From: Adiantum capillus-veneris
Lineage: Eukaryota; Streptophyta; Polypodiopsida; Polypodiales; Pteridaceae
Assembly: GCA_014529385.2 (NCBI GenBank)
Contig: CM043943.1
Location: 159,236,247-159,300,246 of the forward strand
Direction: 5' to 3'
DNA: 64,000 bases
Shown here in pieces: positions 22,605 to 34,451 of this stretch. How positions within the stretch are numbered: position 1 is the first letter of the stretch; each line of letters begins with the position of its first letter. A model generated the notes under the pieces. That model did no database searches. It was given only the letters and a program-made list of their open reading frames with translations, and was not told the origin of the DNA. The translations under genes and the position numbers were made by a program.

Positions 22605-22765
22605 ATAAAAAGAGGAAAATAGTATAACCTTTTTGTCACCCAAGTGTGGTAGATTGCTTATACCATTTCCCTCTTGAGTAATAGGTCTTGAGTTCAACTC
22701 TCGTCGGATAGATCTTTGAGGTCTATTGGGATAGTTTCCTACGACGTTAAAATCCTCTTCTTCGT
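22605..22765 (+). mobile_element. tRNA-derived SINE-like unit, copy 2
   Basis: A-box-like AGTGTGGTAGATTG (22644-22657) and B-box-like GAGTTCAACTC (22690-22700) are followed by a tail with TTTCCTACGACGTTAAA. It is homologous to 7876-8056 on the opposite strand. A GT array precedes it and a pyrimidine tract (22766-22829) follows. The tail phrase alone recurs near 8088 and 25128, consistent with further truncated copies. Confidence 0.5.
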
Positions 22766-22789
22766 CTTTGTCTTCGTCTTCTTCTCCCT

Positions 22790-22834
<45 letters not shown>

Positions 22835-23840
22835 CCCCCCCGCACTAGTTTTGTGAGTGAACCACAAAAGTGGCTTGGGCCACTACATGGCTCATACCAA
22901 CTTTTAGTAATTTGCAGATAAGTCTTGCAAATGCCCACAAAACTTCTTGAGCATTCTTTCTAGATGCATAGACAGCTCTGCAATACAAAATTCAATCAAA
23001 AGTCCAAAAAATATAAATTTTCTTTTTTTCCAAAAATGACATTTTTTACGTAAATTTGCATTTGTCACTACTTTGGATGGTTGTCAAATATTGCCATTTT
23101 TCTCCCAAAAATATAGAAGGTTCATAGACCCATCACATACATGTTTATGTATTTTTTAAGGAGAAGTTTGACCTTGCTTAAAAATCCTTTGCCCTCTTTT
23201 TTAAGGGAATAGTAAATTTTGTGCATTTGGACTAATTAGTCTTTGAATATGATTATAGTTTGCAAATTTTTATATTACTAGATTTTTTAGTGCTATATGT
23301 AGGGCGCATTTACCTGAAGCAGTTTTTCATTTTGATCACCTCACAAATTTTGATGATTTTTTTACAAAAGTAACTAAAGTGGCTTATTCAAAAGTAACAA
23401 GACTAGTGTGAATTAACCATTGCATCACCTTTGATGGGGACATAGTTTTTAGTTCAAAATTGAGTTCATCAGCGTTCAAAACTTAGACTGTGGGATTCTC
23501 TCTCTCTCTCTCTGTCAAATTGTTATACTCTTAGAGATGAAGTTAAATAAAGGCAAAGTTAATGAAGCTTCAAAACGATTGAAATAAAGATCAATTTGGA
23601 TTAATTTGGATTTTATGATCTATTGGCTCTACTTTTCCATTTCATTAAATAATTACTTAGCATTCGCTCGGATACAAAAAACCTTATGGCTTTTACCATT
23701 ACTCTTTAAGCTGGAGGCGATGCACCCGCTCCATTACGTCCCCGTCTTGTCCAACCTGCTAGGTGCGTAGCACTCGCCGAATCCCCCCGCTGCAACGAGC
23801 TGCCCTCTTCCTGCACATCCCTCCTTGACCTCGCCTATGT

Positions 23841-23841
<1 letters not shown>

Positions 23842-23879
<38 letters not shown>

Positions 23880-23947
23880 GGCACTTATGGCAGAGCTACC
23901 AATGCCAATCGTTGCCTCTCTCTCATCCCATGCCATGGCAGTAGAGA

Positions 23948-23990
<43 letters not shown>
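23842..23990. repeat. Inverted GA / CT arrays
   Basis: (GA)n at 23842-23878 and (CT)n at 23949-23990 are about 70 bp apart. They are complementary, so the stretch can form a long stem-loop. Confidence 0.8.
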
Positions 23991-23992
<2 letters not shown>

Positions 23993-24128
23993 CGACTTGC
24001 AGACCAGGGCAGCACTCACTGAGCTCTGTGCCCCGCATCTAATGAACCGGGTGTGTGGTGGGCTCATTCACTGCAGATTGTTGTGCAGATCTGCTTGCAC
24101 ACGTTTTTCCAAAGGCGCGCGCGCGCAC

Positions 24129-24173
<45 letters not shown>

Positions 24174-24532
24174 GGTTAGGACAGATGTAGGTGGAAGCAG
24201 GGGAGAAGGGCCATGGTGACGATCGAGCGCATCGACAAGGCAGGCACCCTTTGTGTTGGTCGAAGGCAAGCGTAGAGTAGGACCTCTTGTTCCCACTACG
24301 AGGGAGCAGCTATCTCCTGATTAGAACACATCTGTCAAAAAATGCATTGCTGCATTAAGTGCAAATCCTGCTCTAGGGCTACTGCAGCTACCGGAGAAGC
24401 TGTGGCATGGCAGCTTCATCAGCGATGGTGACCACAGCCACAGCCGCTCTTGCCCACCATCTACGTAATAGAATGTGTCACACTGCCACGTCGCCTCGTC
24501 GAGGACTTCACCCACATACGTGACACTAGCCA

Positions 24533-24538
<6 letters not shown>

Positions 24539-24610
<72 letters not shown>
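24539..24610. repeat. (CT)36 microsatellite
   Basis: 72 bp of uninterrupted CT. Confidence 0.9.
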
Positions 24611-24613
<3 letters not shown>

Positions 24614-27600
24614 CCACCACTCTCCTCCATCATGGACCCGAGGCCCGTCATGCGCATGGACATTCGAGCCAATGTTGGTCCATCTACAAATGCAGCAGAG
24701 AGAGACAGAGATGCGCTCTGTTCGAACTTGCACCAAGAGAGAGGGATTTTCCTGCCAACTGCAAGGTTAATCAATCAATCGTGCAATGGAAGAGGGAAAA
24801 ACCAAGATGAGCACGGACAAGAGCTAGAGCGGAGTATCCATGGGAGCTGCACGTAAAGAGGGCCACACAACAAGTTGATCCATTGCACTCCAGACATGAA
24901 GCAACGCAAGAATGTGCTGAGATAGGTTGGAAATAAGCAGTCTGCGTAGAGCCACTCGATCACAAGGTAGCCTGACTAGAAACGGCAGGCCTGGCTTCGC
25001 ATCAAAACTGACGCCATGCGACGTAGGTCTTGCCACCCATCCTCAGACCGTGAGCGACCTCCTCACCTTGCTTTGATGGGCCATCACTTCGTCCTCAGCA
25101 CAGTGAGAGAAGAAGAAGAAGAGAATTTTAACGTCGCAGAAAAATATCCCAAAACACCTTAAATCATCTCTCTCTCTCTTTTACTCTCCCCTCTCCACGT
25201 GCCAATCCTCCTCCTTTGCCCCCCTTTTTCCTTTTCGTTTTCAAAAAGATCTTGCGTGATTCTTTTAAAAAGAAATGAAAGAAACTTTTTGGGCACCTAC
25301 TATGTTGTACCTGGTCCTTTTGTTTTTGTAATAGCTCGTCTAATCTCAACAACGACTAAATATATGCTTTTACATTGATAAAAAGTGAAAGGGTCATGGT
25401 GGCTTTCTTAAACTATAAGAAAGTGATAAAATCATTAAGTTGAGTTCAACTAGAATCACTGTTCCGGAAATGATTGCCTCATCTTAGTCTTAAACCAGTT
25501 GAAAATCGAGATTGACCGATTGCAAACCATATTAAAGGGGAGAAAAACGATGAAATATGTGAGAAAATAGTTCAAAAATCATGAAAATTTTAAATTTATG
25601 CTAATATTTCCAATTTGCTTCTTTGTGAGGAGAAAACTCTGCTGACGACATCTTAATAAAAGAGACTTTTTCAAATATTGACTAGAATTAAGATATAGAA
25701 TGCAAGAAAATTTAACCCATGTGAGCCAATGAAATCAAATTAAAAAAACTCTTCAAAATATGTATGTGTGTATGTATATAAATATAAATATAAATATATT
25801 TATGTTTATATATGTGTGTGTGTGTAGAATTTACTAAAATTATGCACAGTGAAGTTTCACTTTAAAATTCTAAAAGAATAGAATGCAAGAAAAGTAAAGA
25901 CATGTCATGATGTGAAATGAAAGATGAAATTTAAAAATCCATTTACTATTTTAAAATTAAAATAGCATTTAAGGTAAGTCTTCGTCATCACTGTCACTGA
26001 AACATTGAAAGTATGCCTAACCCAACTCTCCTCTAAGGATTCTTTTCCAAAGCCAAAAAGGAAATGAAAGAAAACCAATTCACTATTAATATGAGGTTGA
26101 CCATGTTTGAAGAGTGTTTCCTTTGATTAAAACACTTTACTCTCTCTTTGTGCTTTACTATTCTCGATACTAGTCTTTTACAATTTATTTATTTATTTAT
26201 TTTATATGAATTAGTAGAGTCTCCAATTTCAAAAAACTAAAAATCCTTTCAAAACATTTCAAATGAATAAATGAAGCGTGTGTTTAAAAAATGAAAAGTC
26301 CCATGACACTAAAAAGTCAAAAGGTTTTTCATATCCATATAAAGAACTTATTGAAATGTGCATTCATATATTTGTACTTGTCTTAGACTTGTTTTTTTGT
26401 CCTGAAGAAGGCCATAGCGGGGTGGTGGAGAAATGGTGTATTTTTTGAGTTGTTGATGTAGAGGTTGTTGATGGTGGACATGTGTCCTCTTGGCTTAAAA
26501 ATGAAAGTACTGTAAACATTATATATTTTTCCTTAAACTGTAAATGGGCCTTTTCATCATTGTAATTTGGCACCCTCAGTTGAATCTCCTTTTTCTCTTT
26601 TTTTTAGTTTTTATCTTTTTTTATTTGGATTGCCTTTAAAATCCTTAAAGAACAAAGCATTAGTCCATTCATAGAATTTTGAACCCGTTATGTGAAATAT
26701 TGCAATATTTTGATTTGTAAAAAAATCTCTTTATTTAAGACCTGCTAAAAGGACATTCATGAAAAAAAATCTTATTCTTATTAAACCTACCTTTTCTTAA
26801 AAATTTATTTTATTCTTAGCTCTACTTTTTAGTTTGTAATGGGGTCTCTTTATTTTGTTGTTCTTATTTTGCTTTTTTAAATTTTATTTTATCTTAAAAT
26901 ACCAATGTGATCTTTTCACCTTGTTGTTTACGTAGGCCCTTCGCGATTAACGTAATTCCAACTCAATTAAGCACTTTTTTTATAAAAAAAAGTGTGCCCA
27001 TCGTAACAGACCTCACTATTTATTGACTATTTCACCTCTATGTCGATGTGTGTGCATTTGTGCGTGGAAGACTAAGGATGAAAAAAAAGTGCATTTCCCA
27101 TATCCACAATCCGTTGTCGAAGGTAGTGACGGAGACAAGATTGATCGATAAGTCAGTTTGAAACTGCTAGTTTATAATTATGTGTGTATATGAACAATAC
27201 AATTTTATATTGAAATAATACAATTGTACAACTGATTAAAACCTAATTCTAAATAATCCTCCCTCTCATCCTTACCTCCAATAGGCCATCGTGACTCCTC
27301 AACCTTGTTTTCCTATGGCATTTTCTTTATTGAAATGTGCATTCATATATTTGTACTTTTCTTTATTGAAATGTGCATTCATATACTTGTTCCTATAGCA
27401 TTTTCTTTCTGCTCTTTAAAGTTTCTTTGCACCATGCTTTTTGTATATGTAGGTAGTGAATGAATTTATTTATTTTTGGAATCATAAGGAAAAGTATACC
27501 TTAGAGACCTACATCTCAAACAAGAAGCCTGTTAACGATTCATGTTGCCTTTGCAAGTGTATCAAACTTATTATCAATGTCCATAAAAGCATTCCAAGCC

Positions 27601-28325
27601 AAATAGCTTTTGCAAAAACCATAGACTTCTACTCAAATATCTTTGATTACATGATAAAAGATCTCTCTTTTGGATAGTGACCTAAAAAAACTCACCTATG
27701 CTTAGAAGATCCTCCACACTACCCAAAGGATGAGCAAAATCTCTCTCTCTCTCTCACACACACATAAAAGTTGGTGACTAGGTTTTCTTTCCTCATTTTC
27801 ATATTAGTTCATGTGCACGGGTAGCATACCATTCCCGCTTGCCCATGTCAGGTAGCAAATCCAACCTTTCGCAATTCTCCCAATTTTGGTAGATCTTGGG
27901 AGCACCCTCTTTCTATCATTCTTGAAGGATGAGCGTTCATGCTAAGTGTGATGAAGCAGGATAAACAAAATTTGTTGATGTTAAGGTTCAACTCTTGCCT
28001 CTATAAAATCTCTCTTATATACACACTTGAATGTATCTCTATGCATTGAGAAACTCATATATCTCTAAATTAGTTTCAATTATGTTGTTAGAATGCTAAT
28101 GGGTGTACAATTTATATAAAACACATGATATTTTTCCTTTACATGTGGCAATCCCTACCCCACCAACAATGTCATCATCCTCACCACTATCATGGCTAAC
28201 CACCATGTGATTCCAAACGGTATCCCTTAGAGCATGCACACACAAGGATAAGTCAGCATCTATATTTTGGAGGAATAAGCCCTACTATGCATGTTTCTAG
28301 TAGGTCTTTGTGAGGGTTTCCACAA

Positions 28326-28456
28326 TAGAAGGCCACAAGGTGCTAGGAACTACCCGCTCCACCCAACCTCTATCACCCTCTTTATAGGCTAGTTGAGCCC
28401 GCCTGCTCTGTTTCCACAAGGGCCCTACCTGGCGTGCCGCTACCCTTGGCCTTACA
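28326..28456 (-). repeat. 3' LTR of the old gypsy element
   Basis: 131 bp. It shares with 48176-48289 the blocks TATAGGCTAGTTGA, CAAGGGCCCTACCTG and CTACCC..CCTTACA. The minus-strand TATAAA (28381-28386) is the likely TATA box. LTRs this short are unusual for plant gypsy elements. Confidence 0.8.
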
Positions 28457-29231
28457 TTACTCTTTCCTGGAAGAATTTTTTTTCCTCGAAAAAAAAAGGG
28501 TATTTCTTTTGAAGAACATTAATGCTTTCCCAAGTGGCACCTTTTCAAAGTCTTCTTTCCACTTTATTAATGCTTGAGGACGCACATGATGAAGAGTTTG
28601 TAAATCATGATAGTCAAGAATGCACTTGGGTTCATGCGGTTGGGTTGAAGGCTCATTGCAATCGACTAACATTTGATGATCGATTACAATGTTATCCTTA
28701 TGCAAGAGTTTACGAAAACAAGTTACATGAAAAACCAAATAAATACGAGTGTGCAAGTAGCGAAAGTTTGTAGGCCATATCACCAACTCGCTTCAGTATT
28801 TTAGAGTTTAGTTCACCTATTTACAACCATCCATACTAAGTCATGACCTCGGACAATGGTTGGTAGACCCACAATTAAATCCATATAGATACTCTCTCAA
28901 GGATACTCTCCCACTTACCATTGAGAATATCAAAAGGATGCAAGAGATCTCCTGCCTTCAAGCGCTCTGCTTTATTAACTTGAGATTTTTGGCAAGGAAA
29001 GACATAGTTTTGACTATATCCATGTAGTTTGGCAATAAAACTCTTGTCGTACAAGTGCATAAGTTTTGTTTATAATTGGATGCCTTACATTAGGACTCTC
29101 ATGACATTCATAAAGAATTTGGCATCAAATGTTTGCATTTGTTGACACATAAACTCTCCCCTTGTGGAACAGGTACCTATCATCTTTGGAAAATTTCTTC
29201 CATGGTGCTGAAGAAATCACTCCCAACATTG
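28457..29231 (-). pseudogene. Old gypsy integrase end and C-terminal tail
   Basis: Minus-strand frames give FHKGRVYVSTN, KAERLKAGDLLHPFDI, GKWESI and MDLIVGLPT, the zinc-domain-to-core segment of gypsy integrase. Frame 28786-28457 follows with VFHVTCFRKLL, LDYHDLQTLHHVRPQ and IKWKEDFEK, a degenerate chromodomain-like end, finishing in SSRKE and a stop by the LTR. Stops and shifts are frequent. Copia copy 2 cuts it at 29232. Confidence 0.7.
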
Positions 29232-29460
29232 TGTTGGAATTAGGGTTGCAAAGAAATGCACATAGCTTGGAGAAGACGAAGGAATCTCAAGGCACACAAT
29301 AGAGAGTGTGTTACTTAGTGTGCAAAGGAAAAAGATAGATAGCCCTAGAGTGATGGGCGTATATACAATTCACGGGGGGAAAAACCTCCTAAAGAGGGAA
29401 AAAATGCCCCGACGGTCCTAATCTGTTCACACACATCACTACCACATGTATATGGTAACA
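29232..29460 (-). repeat. 3' LTR of copia copy 2
   Basis: 229 bp, ends TGTTGGAATTAGGG and TATGGTAACA on the plus strand. Confidence 0.9.
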
Positions 29461-29535
29461 AGTCCCCCCTGGAGTGATGCGGTGAACAAGAGCTGGCACA
29501 TGAGTAAAGGGAAGTTCCATGCCCTGAGGACATGA

Positions 29536-30675
29536 TCAATCCACAAAGGGGAGTAAGCCCAAAGCTTTGCCGAAAGCTTCAAGCTTCTCACAAGACAATG
29601 CCTTTGTGAAAAGATCTGCAAGGTTGTCCTGTGCTAACACATAAGCCAAGCTAATCTCTCCTACTGAGAGCCTCTCCCTGACATAGTGGTAATGCACCTC
29701 AATGTGCTTTGTGCGAGCATGAAAAACTGGGTTCCTCACAACTACCAATGCGCTCTAACTCTCAATGTAGATAGTGTTGGAAGTGTCTTGTCCAACACCC
29801 AAATCAGCCATAAGGCGTCTGAGCCATACACACTCAACCGTAGTTGTGAAGACTGCCTTGTACTCAGCCTCACAACTCAAAGTGGCCATAGTAGGTTGCT
29901 TCTTGCTCAACCATGATATACATGAACTGCCACGCATGAAACAAAAACCACTTGTGGACACTCGCGTGCCAAAACAACCAGCCCAATCTGAGTTTGAAAA
30001 AGCATGTAAATCTGGCAGCAATGATCCCCCCTTGGGATAAAACAAGCCAAGATGTAAAGTGCCACTAAGGTAGCGAAAAATCCTCTTGATAGCCTGACAA
30101 TGCTTAGACCCTGGGCTATGCATAAATCTGCTGACCTGTGAGACTGCAAACTGAATATCTGGCCTTGTGTTGATACATAAATGAGGCATCCAACAGCGGT
30201 TTGGTAAAGGGTGACATCAGCAAGATCACTAGTATCATGAAGACTCAATTTCAAGCCTGTTTCCATGGGAGTGGCAATAGGTTTGCAATCCTCACCAAAC
30301 TTACATAGCAATGTCTCTATGTAACTTTTCTGACACAAGGAAATACCATCATCACACTGCTTAAACTGTATGCCCAAATAATGATGCAACAGCCCCAAAT
30401 CTTTCATCTTGAAAGTAGCATTCAAATCAGCCTTTAAATTCAGCAATATGTCTCTCATTTGGTCCAGTGAATCAGCAAATCATCTACATAAAGAACCACC
30501 ATGAGGAGTACATCACCCTCACGCTTTACATTGTTGAACTGTTACGAAAGCCTTGTTTGACCAAATGAGTGTCAACTTTCTCATACCAAGCACGAGGAGA
30601 TTGCTTCAACCCATACAAAGCCTTCTTACATCTACACACTTTGTCCTCTTGTCCTTTCACAACAAAACCGCGAGG
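29536..30675 (-). pseudogene. Copia RT C-terminal part and RNase H, copy 2
   Basis: RNase H blocks FSNSDWAG, SCEAEYKA and KHIEVHYHYVRE are visible. The middle Asp block is altered (IYIES followed by a stop at about 29755). RT connection KMKDLGLLHHYLGI is present at about 30400. The segment that should hold the YVDD motif (about 30470-30530) is frameshifted. Confidence 0.8.
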
Positions 30676-32160
30676 CTATGTTACATAAACTTCCTCAAAT
30701 ATGTCACCATTTAAGAAAGCAGTAACAATATCTGATTGATGTACATCCCAACCAAAATGAGCTGCCAATGCACATAGAAAATGCACAGTAATCATACGAC
30801 AAGTGGGAGAAAAAGTCTCTTCATAATTTATGCCTTTTTGCCATGCATAACCCTTTGCAACAAGTCGAGCCTTATGGCAATCGATCTCACCATCCGGCTT
30901 GCGTTTCAACTTGTAAACCCACTTTGTACCAATGGCCTTTTTGCCAAGAGGCAAATCACATAAAGTCCATGTGTCATTTTCTATAAGTGCATCATATTCT
31001 GATTGCATGGCAGCCATCCAATTTTTTGAATCTTGTGCTTCATCAAAAGACAAAGGCTCCTCAACATCATGTAAGCTAGACATAGCCAAAGCAAACAATC
31101 TGATGCATAACATGCATGGCGAGAGCCTGAACGAGTACGACTAGACAAAGGTGCATCCAATTTACTGTCACGCAATGTATGCACCAGCCATTTTGGCATA
31201 CCTCTAGCTTGCTCATTTTCATTCCTTTCCTCATCAAGTACATCAAGTACATCTGCATCAGTAATAGGCTGATCTGTAACATTTTCAAAAACCCCCATAG
31301 GCTGTACATTTGCCGCAATGGAATTTATATTCGAACTTCCACCACTGAAAAGAGGCAACAAAGTGTCATAAATGTCCTGTGAGCTTACATTATTGCCTCT
31401 AGTACATGACAGCAAGGGTTGAACAGAATCTTTCACAAACACTACATCCCATGAAACCAGAATACGCATTGTTTGCAGATGATACAACTTGTAACGTTTG
31501 CTTTCAGCACTATAACCAACAAAAATACATTTGACAGCCTTATCATCCAATTTTCTGCGCCGCACTTGTGGCACCAAAGCATATTCCAAACAGCCAAAAA
31601 CACGCATGTGCTCAATAGGATTTCTATCATGCCATGCTTCATATGGAGTAATAGACTGCAAAGCTTTCGTAGGACACCTGTTAAGTACATAAGTGGCACA
31701 CACGATGGCCTCAAGCCAAAAAGAATATGGCAAAGCTTGACTTTTGACCATACATCGTGCCATTTTCGTAAGTGACCTGTTTTTCCTCTCAGCAACACCA
31801 TTTTGCCGAGGTGTATAAGGCATTGTACATTGGTGTTTAATCCCACGACTAGCCAGAAATGCATTAAATTCGTGAGACATATACTCCCCCCTTTGATCGG
31901 AATGAAGGGTGCCCATAGTACATTTTTAGCCATAGCGCCAGAAATTGTTTGAAGCACATAAAAACTTCGGACTTTGCTTTAAGCGGAAATGCCCATGCAT
32001 GCTTGGAGTAATCATCAATGAAAGTCACGAAGTAGAGGTAATTGCCCAAGGATGGAGTTTGCATGGGTCCACAACTGTCACTATGCACAAGCTGCAACCT
32101 GCATGTGGCCCTAACTGAACCATCCTTTGAAGACTTAGAAGCTACATTTTACCCAAAATA
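30676..32160 (-). pseudogene. Copia integrase and RT N-terminal part, copy 2
   Basis: FIDDYSKHAW (about 32040), LHSDQRGEY and QNGVAERKN keep the DDE spacing. Downstream, GTKWVYKLKRKPDGE and FGWDVHQSDIVTAFLNGD are intact RT blocks. A frameshift near 31940 separates the first Asp block from the rest. Confidence 0.8.
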
Positions 32161-33788
32161 CAGCCTTCACAAACATGTTTGACAGGTGCTTCAAGAGGCG
32201 GAAAAGAAGCAACCATATCAAATTTTTGCAAACGTAGCAAATTGGAAAAATTCAGATGACCAAAACGTGCATGCCAAAGTTTTGCATCTGAAATAGCCCT
32301 TGAATCTGCAACTGCATTTGCAAAATTTTATCCACACTTGTCATACAAAGTGAGTTTATACAGCCCATGGCATAAAAGCCCAGATACAACAATTTTATCA
32401 CCAAAACTGAGATCATGAACTGTACATCTGTCATCCACAAATTTGACTACAAGTCCAAGTCTAGTAAGTGCAGATACAGACAAAAGATTCTTCTTGATCC
32501 CAGGTACATAAAGTGCATCAACAAGTGTGAAATAACTGCCATTTGCAGCAGTAAACCGCAATCTTTCCAACTCCCTAAACTGGATAAGAGGCATTGTTGG
32601 CACAGGTGACTGAATTCCCATGAGGGACAGACTCGAGAGAGCTGAACAATTCACGATGTGAGGTAATGTGCTTTGTAGCACCACTATCGAAATACCACAC
32701 ATGTGAATCTGCAACAACTGACAAGCATGCATCTTGGAGAGCAAGATTGTAGGTGCACTCTGCGCTAAAAGCCCATTCTGCATGAACATCAACTTCACAG
32801 TCTCCTTTCACAGAAGACTCAACAATGGCTGCATTTGTAGTGGAACCAACATTTGCAGTGGAACCACCCTCTTTCTTCTTAGCCTCTTTGGCCTTCAACT
32901 TAGGACACGACTTGATCCAATGAACATTAGCTTTACAATAATGGAAACGCATTTTCTTTTTTCACCAGAATTTCTAGACGAATTGCTGCCAGCAGAAGCA
33001 TTAGGAACAGAGTTTTTGAAATAAGAAAAACCATAAGAACCATAAGAAGTGGCTGCATTGCTGTTACCACTCTTTCTTTGAGAAGCAATAAAAGCGTGTT
33101 CAACTACACGTTGTCTAGTCCTGTTTTTTCAGGATAATGACTTTTGCAATAGCAATGTGCATAATGCATCAAACTTGACAATTTATGGATTTCCTTGGGT
33201 CATAAGTCTCCAAGTACTAGCAAAAGTCTGGGAAGAATCTGGTAAGGCATCAAGGGCAGTCTAGACTAGGAAACTATCTAAAATGACTTCACTTGCATAA
33301 ATAAGTTGCTCATTGATATCCTTGACATCATCAAAAAAAATGTCCTTATCATCTTCCTCATGCATAATCTTCGACTCCAGCTCTTTACATAGCAAAGAAA
33401 TTTTAGCCTCATTGTGGCTTGCATAATGACCTGCTAGAATATCCTTGTTTTGCAGTTTTGGCTGAATGGATGTGAGGAACAATGGTGCGCTTCACAGACA
33501 ACGCAATCAATGTGTGAGCTTGCGCATCCTTTACATCCCAGCGAGATTGTTTTGCCGTAGGCAAAACAACTCTAATAGCAGCAATCCTTGCAGAGCAAGA
33601 CCTGCAACATCCTCAACATCGCCTACATCCTCAGAACCATGACGTACATCAATGCCCTGCACAATATTCTAGACGCCCTTTACTACAAGAACGCGTTGCA
33701 TCATATAAGCCCACATAGGGTAATTGTCCCCATTCAACCTGTCCTCAGCAGCAAACACCTTAAACACATCTGTGTTGTTGTCAGCCAT
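32161..33788 (-). pseudogene. Copia gag and protease, copy 2
   Basis: ATG at 33788 (MADNNTDVF). The zinc knuckle reads FHYCKANVHWIKSC, so the first Cys is lost. The protease signature WYFDSGATKHIT is intact. Gag is broken by several stops between 33260 and 33670. Copies 1 and 2 have thus lost different essential residues. Confidence 0.8.
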
Positions 33789-34149
33789 GGTAAATGTTGC
33801 ACCTGATATGAAAACTACCCAAAAAGAGGAGAAACGGAGTGGGAACAACATGTGCTATATAGCACAAACCGTAGAAGACTATAAGACACCTGTTCTACAA
33901 AAAACGACACTGACAAAAATTCTACACAAAATGATGAAATTGCCTGTGCAAACCTGCCTGTAGTGGAAACGGAGGTCGAAATGAGCCCAAATCAAAAATC
34001 TAAGCAGACTAAGCTCTACGAGCACTCTCAAAATATTTGTCGACCTACGAACGCTCGCCAAATATCACTATAATTGAGAAAGTGAGCAAGCGTGTGCTGG
34101 AGTAGCTGACGACTAATCTCGGGAGAACGCAATGTGCTCTGATATCAAT

Positions 34150-34376
34150 TGTTAGAATTAGGGTTGCAGAGAAATGCACACAGCTTGGAGAAGACGAAGG
34201 AAGCTCAAGGCACACAACAGAGAGTGCGTTACTTAGTGTGCAATGGAAAGATAGATAGACCTAGAGTGATGGGCATATATACAATGCACGGGAGAAAAAA
34301 CCTCCTAAAGAGGGAAAAAATGCCCCGGTGGTCCTAATGTGTTCACACACATCACTACCACATGTATATGGTAACA
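34150..34376 (-). repeat. 5' LTR of copia copy 2
   Basis: 227 bp matching 29232-29460 with scattered substitutions. Confidence 0.9.
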
Positions 34377-34451
34377 CATTGGAGTGAAAACAATCCCTCA
34401 CTTTCGTACGGCTCCACACCTTGGAGTATGCATCATCATGTTCACATGTCT
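34377..34451 (-). pseudogene. Old gypsy fragment between two insertions
   Basis: A 75-bp island lying between copia copy 2 and the plus-strand gypsy. Its minus-strand frame (CEHDDAYSKVWSRTKVRD) continues into the frame left of copia copy 2, supporting its assignment to the old element. Confidence 0.55.

Larger units (their letters stand above)
22766..28320. other. Non-coding, AT-rich and microsatellite-rich
   Basis: No supported gene. Contains CT runs at 22796-22829, GA then CT arrays at 23842-23990, GT at 24129-24172, 72 bp of CT at 24539-24610, a truncated SINE tail near 25126, and TA/TG repeats at 25760-25830. The phrase TTTATTGAAATGTGCATTCATATA recurs near 26345, 27327 and 27362. The GC-richer block 23700-25080 has no frame I recognise. 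Confidence 0.5.
29232..34376 (-). mobile_element. Ty1/copia retrotransposon, copy 2
   Basis: LTRs 29232-29460 and 34150-34376 have a perfect CATTG duplication (29227-29231 and 34377-34381). It is 5145 bp, same family and orientation as 16248-21402. Minus-strand primer site TGATATCAGAGC (34136-34147) has one mismatch to the canonical site. It inserted into the old gypsy integrase region. Many stops and shifts make it inactive. Confidence 0.93.

Noticed and set aside
34441-34451. Target duplication for the long-LTR gypsy
   Set aside because: TGTCT on the left and TGTTG (or TGTTC) on the right differ at two positions; the LTR end is uncertain, so no duplication is claimed.
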